The notes: generated by a model not told the origin, from the letters alone. 64,000 nucleotides of DNA from Streptococcus australis (GCF_901543175.1 NZ_LR594040.1:1178001-1242000), one strand, 5' to 3'. Counted from the first letter of the stretch, positions 17,580-24,191 are shown. Translations and numbers: made by a program.

Positions 17580-18359
17580 GTGGCAAGAACAAAAATATAT
17601 TTTTGGCTAAAAATTGATAAGAAATTTTTTGATAATATTTTTATCAAGAGACTAAAGACAATACCGGGTGGGTACACCATGACAGTTATTTATATTAGGC
17701 TCATGCTAGAGAGCTTGGAGAGTGACTGTATTTTATACTATGAGGGCTACTTTGATAATCTTAAGGAAGAGTTAGCCCTAAAATTAGATGTATCAGAAGA
17801 TGATATAGATATGACCATGGCATACTTTACAAAATGCGGTTTAATACAGATTGACGAAGATAAAAACGCAGAACTACCCCAGGCTAAAGCCCTAGTACAG
17901 CAGGAAACTAACCAAGCAGCATACATGCGAGAATATCGGAAACAGCAACGAGAACAAAAGGAAAATCTTACAATGTTACCCGAAGACCTCACAACGTTAT
18001 CTATGTGTAAGACAGAGATAGAGATAGAGATAGAGTTAGAAGAAGAGATAGATAAAAAAACTTCTTCTGCTCCTACTGCTGAAATCTCTAACTATTACCA
18101 AAAGCGTATAGGGGTTATGGATGGGCAACAATATCAAATACTGACTGACTATCTCACTCTTGACGGTATAGAGCTAGAGGCCATAGAAAAGGCTGCAGAT
18201 AACGGCAAGCGATCTTTTAGCTATATCAATTCAATACTGAAGAACTGGCGACAGAATGGCATTAAAACCATGACACAAGTCGAATCTGAACAGAGACAGT
18301 TTCAGCAAGAGAAACAAGGTCAGTCTGGCGATGATATTCAAGACCCCTTTATCTACTGA
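17580..18359 (+). CDS. phage replisome organiser, N-terminal domain protein
   Basis: A 259-residue replication initiator. The N-terminus (KIYFWLKIDKKFFDNIFIK, then PGGYTMTVIYIRLML) is the Phage_rep_org_N domain. A charged linker includes a run of Glu-Ile repeats (EIEIEIELEEEID, about 141-153) encoded by GAGATA-like units. A DnaD-like C-terminal domain (about 160-235, YINSILKNW) follows. It starts at GTG with AAGGAG 6 nt upstream. With the DnaC-type loader 15 nt downstream it would load the host helicase at the island origin, whose position is not certain. Confidence 0.85.
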   Translation: MARTKIYFWLKIDKKFFDNIFIKRLKTIPGGYTMTVIYIRLMLESLESDCILYYEGYFDNLKEELALKLDVSEDDIDMTMAYFTKCGLIQIDEDKNAELPQAKALVQQETNQAAYMREYRKQQREQKENLTMLPEDLTTLSMCKTEIEIEIELEEEIDKKTSSAPTAEISNYYQKRIGVMDGQQYQILTDYLTLDGIELEAIEKAADNGKRSFSYINSILKNWRQNGIKTMTQVESEQRQFQQEKQGQSGDDIQDPFIY

Positions 18360-18374
18360 CGGAGAGGAGAAACA

Positions 18375-19199
18375 ATGGAATTACTGAATACAGACCAGCT
18401 AAACGAAAAAATAAAGGTCACTGATGAGCTTTGCCCAACTCATCAGATTAACCTAGTACAATTCAAAAAGCCAGATGATTATACATCACCCTACTGCATG
18501 GAATGTACTAGGGTGAATATTAAACAGACGGAGCTAGAGGGCGTAGAAAAAGCTCTAGGGCATGATCTGAACTCTTCAACCTATGATGTGCTAGCGCGTG
18601 AAAGTACGGTGTCAAATGAGCTGAGAGAAGCCTCTTTTAGCACTTTCAAAGCTGAGACAAAAGAGGAACACGAGGCCAAGGAGTTTGCTATCAAGCAAGC
18701 TAAGCTGTACCTAAATGGCATGACAGGAAACACGCTGATTATGGGCAAACCAGGCACTGGTAAAAGTCATTTATGCTATTCCATGGCCAAAGCCATCAAC
18801 GAGGGCTATAAGTCTAAGAATGACCCTAAGAGCGTCCTCTTTGTCAGCATTGCTGAAATCGTCACGCGCATTCAGTCAGGCTGGCAGTATAGGCAGAGTG
18901 ATTTTACAGAGTATGACGCCTTGAAGCTGCTGACTGAAGTTGACTATCTCTTTATTGACGATTTAGGTACAGAAAGCGTTATGAATAGCCGAAAAGATGA
19001 GGCTAATAACTGGGTACAGACCTTTCTTTTCAAGATTTTTGATAGGCGGGAAACAACCATCATCAATACCAACCACAACGGAAAAGAGTTGGCCAGAATT
19101 TATAATGACAAGCTAGTCAGTCGAATTGGCAAACGGTCAGAGGGGAATGTATACAACATGACAGACATCAAAGACAAGAGGATGAGGCGTAATTTTTAA
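18375..19199 (+). CDS. DnaC/DnaI-type helicase loader ATPase
   Basis: A 274-residue AAA+ ATPase that delivers the replicative helicase. A possible zinc site (C20, H23, C41, C44) lies in the N-terminal part. Walker A is GKPGTGKS (124-131) and Walker B LFIDDLG (192-198). The sensor region IINTNHNG and an Arg finger region SRIGKRSEG follow. The GGAGAGGAGA ribosome binding site and 15-nt gap show co-translation with the replisome organiser. The pair is typical of phage and satellite replication modules. Confidence 0.9.
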   Translation: MELLNTDQLNEKIKVTDELCPTHQINLVQFKKPDDYTSPYCMECTRVNIKQTELEGVEKALGHDLNSSTYDVLARESTVSNELREASFSTFKAETKEEHEAKEFAIKQAKLYLNGMTGNTLIMGKPGTGKSHLCYSMAKAINEGYKSKNDPKSVLFVSIAEIVTRIQSGWQYRQSDFTEYDALKLLTEVDYLFIDDLGTESVMNSRKDEANNWVQTFLFKIFDRRETTIINTNHNGKELARIYNDKLVSRIGKRSEGNVYNMTDIKDKRMRRNF

Positions 19200-19223
19200 C
19201 CAAATAAAGAAAGGAGGAAGCCC

Positions 19224-19682
19224 ATGATAGAACCAGTATACTTTGAACAGGCAGATCAGGGACTGGAGGAACTCAATCGCAAACGTGACGATTTTATGAC
19301 AGATGAAACACCAGTATGTCTTGAAGATACGCCTAAACTGATTGAACTAGGTGAGAAGCTCCGGACGGAAGACACCAGCATAAATACCTATGAGTTATAC
19401 AGACACCCTGAAGCGCGTGCAAAGTTATTCGCCCAAATCGCGGAAGCCTGCTTCTTGCTAATTGCAGATAGTTCACCAGTACCAGTGCAGCCAACACAAG
19501 CACAGCGGATACATTTTTGCGAGTACTTGGAAGGACAGTTCCAGAATATCATTAAGAAGTTGATTGCAGGAACTGACAAGCAAGTTCTGGAGTCTTTACT
19601 TGAAGCTTTACAACTGCCCAAAGAAAAGCAAGCTCAGTTTGTCCGTGATGTGGTAGTAAGTGGCTTACTCAGTGAAGAATAG
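19224..19682 (+). CDS. hypothetical island protein
   Basis: A 152-residue acidic, mostly helical protein preceded by GAAAGGAGGAAGCCC. I do not recognise a domain. The middle part (YELYRHPEARAKLFAQIAEACF, about 53-74) and QKPKEKQAQFVRDVVV-like C-terminal helices suggest a small helical bundle. It is the last gene before a terminator and so the end of the first rightward operon. Similar proteins follow replication genes in streptococcal satellites, but no function is known to me. Confidence 0.6.
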   Translation: MIEPVYFEQADQGLEELNRKRDDFMTDETPVCLEDTPKLIELGEKLRTEDTSINTYELYRHPEARAKLFAQIAEACFLLIADSSPVPVQPTQAQRIHFCEYLEGQFQNIIKKLIAGTDKQVLESLLEALQLPKEKQAQFVRDVVVSGLLSEE

Positions 19683-19686
19683 TAGC

Positions 19687-19709
19687 AAAGGGGCATTGCC
19701 TCTTTTTGT
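19687..19709 (+). terminator. terminator of the island early operon
   Basis: An 8-bp stem (AAAGGGGC against GCCTCTTT, one G-U pair) with loop ATT and T run. Confidence 0.7.
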
Positions 19710-19770
19710 TGTTTCACTACTACTGAACCCAATCAATTTGGGTTTTTCCATATAGGGGTATTTTGAGAGA

Positions 19771-20289
19771 ATGAAAGTTATTAAATCAATAACCATAGAG
19801 ACATTTATAAAACCAATGAAAAACAAAAATATCAGTCATGGTATAGCTGAGTTGGACGGTAGAAAACTGGAAATAGACTTAGATAACCTGTATATCACCT
19901 TTGGAAGTAATCATTTTGATTTAGCAAGTATACCAGGAACTAAGGGAGGTAATCGCTATTTCTTTCTCTGTCCTATTTGTGGTAATCGATGCAGAAAACT
20001 CTATAAGAGACTTTTGCTATATGGTTGTGGATCATGCCAGAAAATACACAAGACAACACTGAACCGAAGTAAGACAGATTGTCAATACTATTGGGAGCTT
20101 GCGCTTAGGGAAGCTAGAAAGGTAGAACCAGGTTGGAGTCCCAAACGTGGCGGATATATGTTTGACAGTTTTCCTGAAAGACCAAAGTATATGAAACGTG
20201 ACAAGTATGATAAGCATTACCAAAAGTTTGTGAACTACACAAAGAAAGGAGATAGTTTTTGGCTGAATGGTTTAGGATCACTCCGATAA
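19771..20289 (+). CDS. zinc-ribbon protein of unknown function
   Basis: A 172-residue basic protein. A zinc ribbon is formed by C67-C70 (CPIC) and C86-C89 (CGSC), with an extra Cys at 74, flanked by aromatic and basic residues typical of nucleic-acid binding. The tail (RPKYMKRDKYDKHYQKFVNY) is strongly basic. The ribosome binding site is weak (GAGAGA directly before ATG), so the start is uncertain. The gene stands alone between a terminator and the repeat-rich region and may be cargo or a late regulator. Confidence 0.55.
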   Translation: MKVIKSITIETFIKPMKNKNISHGIAELDGRKLEIDLDNLYITFGSNHFDLASIPGTKGGNRYFFLCPICGNRCRKLYKRLLLYGCGSCQKIHKTTLNRSKTDCQYYWELALREARKVEPGWSPKRGGYMFDSFPERPKYMKRDKYDKHYQKFVNYTKKGDSFWLNGLGSLR

Positions 20290-20525
20290 TTTGTAGTAGG
20301 GTGTAATTTACCAAACAAATAAATACTACATATTAGACGGTTTAAATGTTAAAAAAGCTAGATATATCAAGGATTTAAGTAAGTAGAGCGTTCCAAAAAA
20401 AGGGTGAGGTAAGGAGGAGGTTGCGTATTTAAAAATACTAAGATTTTACAAAGGTACAGGACTTTTTTCTAGTGATAGAACCCTAAGATCACCCTAAGGT
20501 ATCGACACTTTTAGAACCATAGAAC

Positions 20526-20579
20526 GGTAAGGTTTTGGTAAGGTATCGAAGTTTTACAATGGTGAGGTTTTGGTTAGGT
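20526..20579 (+). repeat. paired GGTnAGGT iteron-like repeats
   Basis: GGTAAGGT at 20526 and 20537, then GGTGAGGT at 20561 and GGTTAGGT at 20572; another copy is at 20403. Within each pair the motifs are 11 bp apart, about one helical turn, and the pairs are 35 bp apart. The spacing is what a protein bound to one DNA face would need. Confidence 0.6.
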
Positions 20580-20621
20580 AGTGGCAAAAAATATGCCTGA
20601 CAAATGGCAGGGTTATGTGTG

Positions 20622-20717
20622 TTGAACTCCGAGCGAACGCCGAGAAAATAGCTCTTGAACAGAGAAGGAACTGAGAAGATTATATGGCTTGAACCTCGAG
20701 CGAACATAGAGAAAACG
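20622..20717 (+). repeat. three degenerate 33-bp direct repeats
   Basis: Copies start TTGAAC at 20622, 20655 and 20689, a period of 33-34 bp. The first and third share CGAGCGAAC and GAGAAAA; the second is more diverged. Read as codons each gives L-N-x-E-R/G-T, but stops interrupt two of them. Confidence 0.55.
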
Positions 20718-20789
20718 CAAAAAAAGCCAAAGCAATCCGCCTCAGCTATAATTAACACAATAAAATTATACCATACAGGAGGCCAAAGT

Positions 20790-21209
20790 ATGACACCAGA
20801 GCAAATAAAAGAAAAACTAGAGGGTATTAAGTGGATAAATAAAGAAATAGAGGGCTTATATTTAGAGCTTGCGGCTTTAGAAAGTGGTATTATCAAAAAG
20901 CTAGAAATGACCACTACCAGAGTACAAACAAGCAGGGTAAATACAGCAGAGAATAACCTTATAAGTGTTCTGAAGCTAAAAGAGGACACTTTACAGAGAA
21001 TTGAGCGACTTACTGAGGAGAGAATGGAAATATCTAGGTTGATCGATAAGCTGGTTAATCCTCTTGAGCGTTCTGTTCTAAGACTTTTTTACTTGAATAA
21101 TCTCGACGCTTGGGAGGTAGCTGAGGAAATAGGGAAATCTAAATCTTCGATATATAGTGTAAGGCAGGAAGCTATAGAACACTTAACAGGTATAGTAAAT
21201 GGAGATTGA
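20790..21209 (+). CDS. DUF1492/ArpU-like phage transcriptional regulator
   Basis: A 139-residue protein with a long coiled-coil N-terminus (about 1-95, many Leu/Ile/Glu) and a C-terminal sigma-70 region-4-like helix-turn-helix (NPLERSVLRLFYLNN, then AWEVAEEIGKSKSSIYSV). This is the DUF1492 pattern, related to ArpU/RinA late-gene activators of phages. Start at 20790 chosen for CAGGAGG 8 nt upstream; the frame is open further back through the 33-bp repeats but without a good start. In a satellite it may activate or hijack late transcription; that is inference. Confidence 0.78.
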   Translation: MTPEQIKEKLEGIKWINKEIEGLYLELAALESGIIKKLEMTTTRVQTSRVNTAENNLISVLKLKEDTLQRIERLTEERMEISRLIDKLVNPLERSVLRLFYLNNLDAWEVAEEIGKSKSSIYSVRQEAIEHLTGIVNGD

Positions 21210-21431
21210 TTTAACCTTAGCACAGAGACTAGTTCGTATAGGATACCCTATGCTTCGTATTTGCTCCCTATTTTGCTTTGTTTCGTACTAGATGACTAAA
21301 ACACCATGGATAAACTAGAAGTCCTTAGAAACGATTCTGGGGGCCTTTGTGATTTGAGAGATAATAAGTATTATCCCTTTACAGTACGTGTAATACGTGT
21401 TATAATAATATTGTCAGGAGGTAAAAGCGCT

Positions 21432-21611
21432 ATGCCTATGACACAAAAAGAGATGGTCAAACTCCTTACTGCTCATGGTTGGATAAAAACCAAAGGCGGT
21501 AAAGGCTCCCACGTTAAAATGGAGAAAGAAGGGGAAAGACCTATCACAGTCCCTCATGGTGAACTAAATAAGTACACTGAAAGAGGGATAAGAAAGCAAG
21601 CAGGACTGTAA
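21432..21611 (+). CDS. hicA: HicA-type toxin
   Basis: An mRNA interferase of the HicA family, 59 residues, with the dsRBD-like fold and catalytic His27 in GKGSHVKM, followed by RPITVPHG and the LNKYTERGIRKQAG helix typical of the family. AGGAGG lies 11 nt before the ATG. It precedes hicB by 42 nt. Just upstream, ACGTG recurs within GTACGTGTAATACGTGTTA overlapping a TATAAT (about 21405), a likely HicB operator. As in many elements it may stabilise the island or act on infecting phage. Confidence 0.9.
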   Translation: MPMTQKEMVKLLTAHGWIKTKGGKGSHVKMEKEGERPITVPHGELNKYTERGIRKQAGL

Positions 21612-21653
21612 TAAAGGCAGTCCCCCGCTTGTCTTTGATTTTGGAGGTAAACT

Positions 21654-22106
21654 ATGCTTGTCACTTATCCAGCTTTATTTTATTATGACGATACAGACGG
21701 AGCAAACGCCCCTTATTTTGTCACTTTCCCAGACTTTGAGCATTCAGCAACCCAAGGCGAAGATATGGCTGACGCTATGGCAATGGCCAGCGATTGGCTC
21801 GGTATTAACCTAGCTGATTATATCGAGAATGGGCGAGAAATTCCTACCCCTACCCCTATTAACGCTCTATCTTTGGCAAATAATAACCCTTTCCGTGATG
21901 ATGAGGATATAGAGCTAGTTTATGACCCTAGCAAGTCTTTTGTCTCTATGGTTATGGTTGACGTAGCGGAGTATCTAGGTAGTCAAGAGCCTGTAAAGAA
22001 AACCCTAACTATCCCACGTTGGGCGGATACTTTAGGACGTGACCTAGGTTTGAACTTCTCACAGACCCTAACAGACGCTATTGCTGATAAAAAAATCCAT
22101 GCTTAA
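21654..22106 (+). CDS. hicB: HicB-type antitoxin
   Basis: A 150-residue antitoxin with the partial RNase-H-like HicB domain at about 1-70 (YPALFYYDDTDG, YFVTFPDFEHSATQG, DMADAMAMASDWLG) and a C-terminal DNA-binding part (about 110-148, LTIPRWADTLGRDLGLNFS), probably HTH or ribbon-helix-helix. TTGGAGG precedes the ATG. It neutralises HicA and should autorepress from the ACGTG repeats before hicA. The pair sits at the cargo end of the island. Confidence 0.9.
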   Translation: MLVTYPALFYYDDTDGANAPYFVTFPDFEHSATQGEDMADAMAMASDWLGINLADYIENGREIPTPTPINALSLANNNPFRDDEDIELVYDPSKSFVSMVMVDVAEYLGSQEPVKKTLTIPRWADTLGRDLGLNFSQTLTDAIADKKIHA

Positions 22107-22222
22107 TAATTAACTATGATATAATTGACTTATAAACAGAGCTTTTCCATCTCCCCTTGAAACAGTTCATTCTGCAGTAGGAGGTGGGACGGTTCTGTTT
22201 TTACCATAAAGGAGCATTTAAG

Positions 22223-22432
22223 ATGGCAAAAGTTAAAGAGAAATGGAACCCAACAATATCCCATATTGTCCCTAAAGGTACCAAACTAGCTGACGGTACA
22301 ATATTAGACAAAGAAACCACCTTATCACAAGAAGAATTTGATAAAAACCCTCCTGTTATTCCAGCAGGACATCCTTTTTATAATATTTGTGCTGGGATAA
22401 TACAAGAAAAAATAGAGAAAGGCGAACTATAA
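22223..22432 (+). CDS. small hypothetical cargo protein
   Basis: 69 residues, soluble, with TISHIVPKGTKLADGT near the N-terminus and EEFDKNPPVIPAGHPF in the middle. AAAGGAG precedes ATG 22223. No domain is recognised. It follows hicB by 116 nt that include a possible -10 (TATGATATAAT-like near 22120), so it may have its own promoter. It is the last gene before the right island end. Confidence 0.5.
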   Translation: MAKVKEKWNPTISHIVPKGTKLADGTILDKETTLSQEEFDKNPPVIPAGHPFYNICAGIIQEKIEKGEL

Positions 22433-22537
22433 AAATCCGATAGGATTGCGCGTGACAATCGCGTGAAACATTATTGTTGACGTTAACATAATTGATAACC
22501 ACGCGCTTTTTAGCGTTTCTCTTTTCGAGTGGTACCG

Positions 22538-22546
22538 TGGTATAAT
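22538..22546 (+). promoter_or_regulatory. extended -10 promoter at island right end
   Basis: TGGTATAAT on the plus strand with no gene downstream. It would produce the candidate short RNA at 22553-22624. Confidence 0.45.
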
Positions 22547-22552
22547 GTAATC

Positions 22553-22624
22553 ACAGTTGGAGGCTTGCATAGTCTAGCCGATTAAGGAAAGTTAACCCAT
22601 GGAGGTCATACACTCCCTTTTTTT
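22553..22624 (+). ncRNA. candidate small RNA of the island
   Basis: Begins 7 nt after an extended -10 and ends at a short hairpin (GGAG/CTCC, 22601-22616) followed by seven T. A first hairpin GGCT/AGCC is formed at 22562-22579, and GGAGG occurs twice. No frame is present. The terminator stem is only 4 bp, so the end is doubtful. Confidence 0.3.
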
Positions 22625-22741
22625 GGTATAATAATCCTATCAGATAAGCAAAAGCAACTAAAAAAGCGTAGCTGATGACTACGCTAGTTCTTGCCTGCTG
22701 AACTCGTAAATTATTGACCTATTTTAGGTCTTTTTTACTCC

Positions 22742-22756
22742 CCTTTTTGTGGACTT
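22742..22756. repeat. candidate integrase arm site, right
   Basis: Exact 15-bp copy of 13028-13042 on the same strand. A 13-bp inverted copy lies at 22799-22811. Located 100 bp inside attR. Confidence 0.45.
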
Positions 22757-22843
22757 TGGGAGAATATTAAAGGTCATTTGTGACTATGTTTTTTCAAAAA
22801 GTCCACAAAAATAAAGCCTATAAACTCCTATTTGAAGCCATTC

Positions 22844-22876
22844 CTAGACACTTTTCAGGATTTCTTCAAATGTCAT
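22844..22876 (-). pseudogene. 10-codon stub of the DUF2829 gene at attR
   Basis: ATG followed by TFEEILKSV and TAG. The first seven codons are identical to the intact gene at 12945; the last three come from the island. The native ribosome binding site AAAAGGAGAAA and promoter lie immediately upstream. It marks where the original gene was cut from its promoter. Confidence 0.75.
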
Positions 22877-22877
22877 G
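22857..22877. repeat. right attachment site core (attR)
   Basis: 21 bp identical to 12926-12946. Beyond it to the right the sequence resumes chromosomal, with the original upstream region of the DUF2829 gene. Confidence 0.88.
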
Positions 22878-22911
22878 ACTTTCTCCTTTTATATCAATAA
22901 TTCTTCACTTC

Positions 22912-22920
22912 ATTATAACA
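22912..22920 (-). promoter_or_regulatory. original extended -10 promoter of the DUF2829 operon
   Basis: TGTTATAAT on the minus strand, about 36 nt before the stub start codon. It now transcribes into the island end rather than into the intact gene. Confidence 0.6.
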
Positions 22921-22947
22921 AAAAAACCGCTTTAAAACGGCTTTTTG
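22920..22947 (-). terminator. terminator after the aldo/keto reductase gene
   Basis: AAAAAGCCG pairs with CGGTTTTT on the minus strand, ending in a T run that runs into the next extended -10. Confidence 0.7.
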
Positions 22948-22975
22948 ACTGTAATTTATTCAAATCTGCTTCTAC

Positions 22976-23902
22976 CTACGGCAAATCGTTCCCTGCAGCA
23001 AGATAAATTTCATACCATTCTTTTCTTGTTAAGCTAAAGTTTGCCGCTTGGCTAACTTCTCTCAAATGCTTAGGATTTGTTGTACCTACGACTGCCTGCA
23101 TTTTAGCTGGATAACGCAATATCCAAGAAATTGCAATAGTTGAAGGAGTTACTCCATATTTAAAAGCTAAACGATCAAGTACTTGATTCAAAGCTTGAAA
23201 TTTCTCATTTCCAACAAAATTCCCTTTAAAATACCCGAATTGTAAGACAGACCATGCTTGAATGACCACATCGTGTAATTTGCAATATTCAAAAATGTTG
23301 CCATCTCGCATAGTTGCTTGACTATCTTCCATATTAACATGAAAACCTGATTCGAATCCTGGAGTAAAAGCCGCACTCAATTGTAGCTGATTAACAGCTA
23401 ACGGCTGCTTGACATCTTTTTTAAGCAACTCCATCATCATAGGATTTTGATTAGAAACTCCAAAATCTCGAACTTTACCTTGTTTATAAAGGAGATTAAA
23501 GGCTTCTGCTACTTGGTCAGCTTCCATCAAAGCATCTGGTCGATGAAGAAGCAAGCTATCTAGATGTTCAATCTTCAATCTTTGCAAAATACCGTCTACT
23601 GATTTTATGATATAGTCCTTAGAAAAATCAAAATAGGTGAATTCTTCAATGCGAATTCCACATTTTGACTGAATCCACATCTCCTCTCTTAAATCTGGAC
23701 GATTTTTTAGGACAAGACCTAACAGTTCTTCACAACGACCACGACCATATATATCAGCCAAGTCGAAGGCATTGATTCCAACAGAAAGAGCTGTTTCTAC
23801 AAGCTCTTCAACTTCTTTTACAGACTTATCTTTTATTCTCATCATTCCGAGAACAATTTCTGATAATTCTTTGTCTTCTTGACCAAGAGTTATGTATCTC
23901 AT
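22976..23902 (-). CDS. aldo/keto reductase (YdhF-like)
   Basis: An NADP-dependent oxidoreductase of 308 residues on the AKR barrel. The catalytic tetrad D47, Y52, K80 and H120 is complete (FDLADIYG, WIQSK, LLLHRPD). Family length and the ending (AISWILRYPAKMQAVVGTT) are normal. The ATG at 23902 has GAGGAG 9 nt upstream; a TTG one codon earlier is less likely. The gene has its own promoter and terminator within 48-bp repeats on both sides, so it looks like a one-gene insertion. The substrate is unknown. Confidence 0.9.
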   Translation of the reverse strand: MRYITLGQEDKELSEIVLGMMRIKDKSVKEVEELVETALSVGINAFDLADIYGRGRCEELLGLVLKNRPDLREEMWIQSKCGIRIEEFTYFDFSKDYIIKSVDGILQRLKIEHLDSLLLHRPDALMEADQVAEAFNLLYKQGKVRDFGVSNQNPMMMELLKKDVKQPLAVNQLQLSAAFTPGFESGFHVNMEDSQATMRDGNIFEYCKLHDVVIQAWSVLQFGYFKGNFVGNEKFQALNQVLDRLAFKYGVTPSTIAISWILRYPAKMQAVVGTTNPKHLREVSQAANFSLTRKEWYEIYLAAGNDLP

Positions 23903-23940
23903 CAATTTTTTCTCCTCTAATTTCTACTGTTCTTCCCTTC

Positions 23941-23949
23941 ATTATAACA
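23941..23949 (-). promoter_or_regulatory. extended -10 promoter of the aldo/keto reductase gene
   Basis: TGTTATAAT on the minus strand, 39 nt before the start codon, inside repeat copy 2. Confidence 0.6.
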
Positions 23950-23976
23950 AAAAAACCGCTTTAAAACGGCTTTTTG
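23949..23976 (-). terminator. hairpin terminator in repeat copy 2
   Basis: Same hairpin as at 22920-22947. It would end transcripts coming from the short fragment at 23997-24191. Confidence 0.6.
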
Positions 23977-23996
23977 ATTATGATTCTCCTATTATT

Positions 23997-24191
23997 CTAC
24001 GGGATATCACTTGACTCTACTTTATAGTAATAAAAATCTTCATCATAATTTCCAGCTGATTGAGTAATAATTAAGCGTGGTCGTGAGCTATCTAATTGAT
24101 CACCCATTGGATTTTTAAAACCTATTTTAAACAATCCAATAGCAGCACTCGTATGACTACTTTGTAAACTAACATAGCATAGCACTTCCAC
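23997..24191 (-). pseudogene. short fragment of an unknown coding sequence
   Basis: A 64-codon frame with only GTG as a possible start and no ribosome binding site. The frame is open further upstream into the lytB terminator without an ATG. Its composition (SSDIP end, FYYYKVESSD, LIITQSAGNYDED) looks protein-like. I read it as the 3' remnant of a lost gene; the family is not recognised. Confidence 0.3.

Larger units (their letters stand above)
20290..20789 (+). other. repeat-rich noncoding region, candidate origin or regulatory region
   Basis: A 500-nt gap within the island. It has five GGTnAGGT motifs at 20403-20579, two AAGGTATCGA motifs (20496, 20540) and three copies of a 33-bp repeat (20622-20717). 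A promoter-like CTATAATTAAC lies near 20745 before the DUF1492 gene. No frame longer than about 30 codons looks coding. I infer a replication origin, packaging signal or regulator binding array. Confidence 0.5.
22433..22856. other. right-end noncoding region of the island
   Basis: About 420 nt with no credible gene. It has an extended -10 (22538-22546) followed by a possible short RNA, a second extended -10 (22624-22632), a 7-bp hairpin AGCGTAG/CTACGCT near 22666-22686 and two candidate integrase arm sites (22742-22756, inverted 22799-22811). Confidence 0.45.
12926..22877. mobile_element. phage-satellite-like integrated island, about 9.9 kb
   Basis: The element is bracketed by an exact 21-bp direct repeat and has an integrase at the left end pointing outward. 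A divergent repressor/Cro pair follows, then rightward early genes, replication genes (replisome organiser and DnaC-type loader), a DUF1492 regulator and HicAB. No terminase, portal, capsid, tail, holin or lysin gene is present, so it cannot make virions alone. This is the layout of streptococcal satellite prophages or phage-inducible chromosomal islands. The insertion site is the 5' end of a DUF2829 gene. Whether it can be mobilised by a helper phage is inference. Confidence 0.88.
22901..22948. repeat. 48-bp direct repeat, copy 1
   Basis: Matches 23930-23977 at 47 of 48 positions. Each copy holds a hairpin terminator and an extended -10 promoter, both for the minus strand. The two copies bracket the aldo/keto reductase gene. 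Confidence 0.8.
23930..23977. repeat. 48-bp direct repeat, copy 2
   Basis: Second copy, 47/48 identical to 22901-22948. It supplies the aldo/keto reductase promoter. Confidence 0.8.

Noticed and set aside
21306..21431. Longer N-terminus for HicA
   Set aside because: The upstream codons cover the promoter and operator region; AGGAGG precedes the ATG at 21432.
12926..22877. Complete prophage
   Set aside because: No terminase, portal, capsid, tail or lysis gene is present, and the element is only 9.9 kb.
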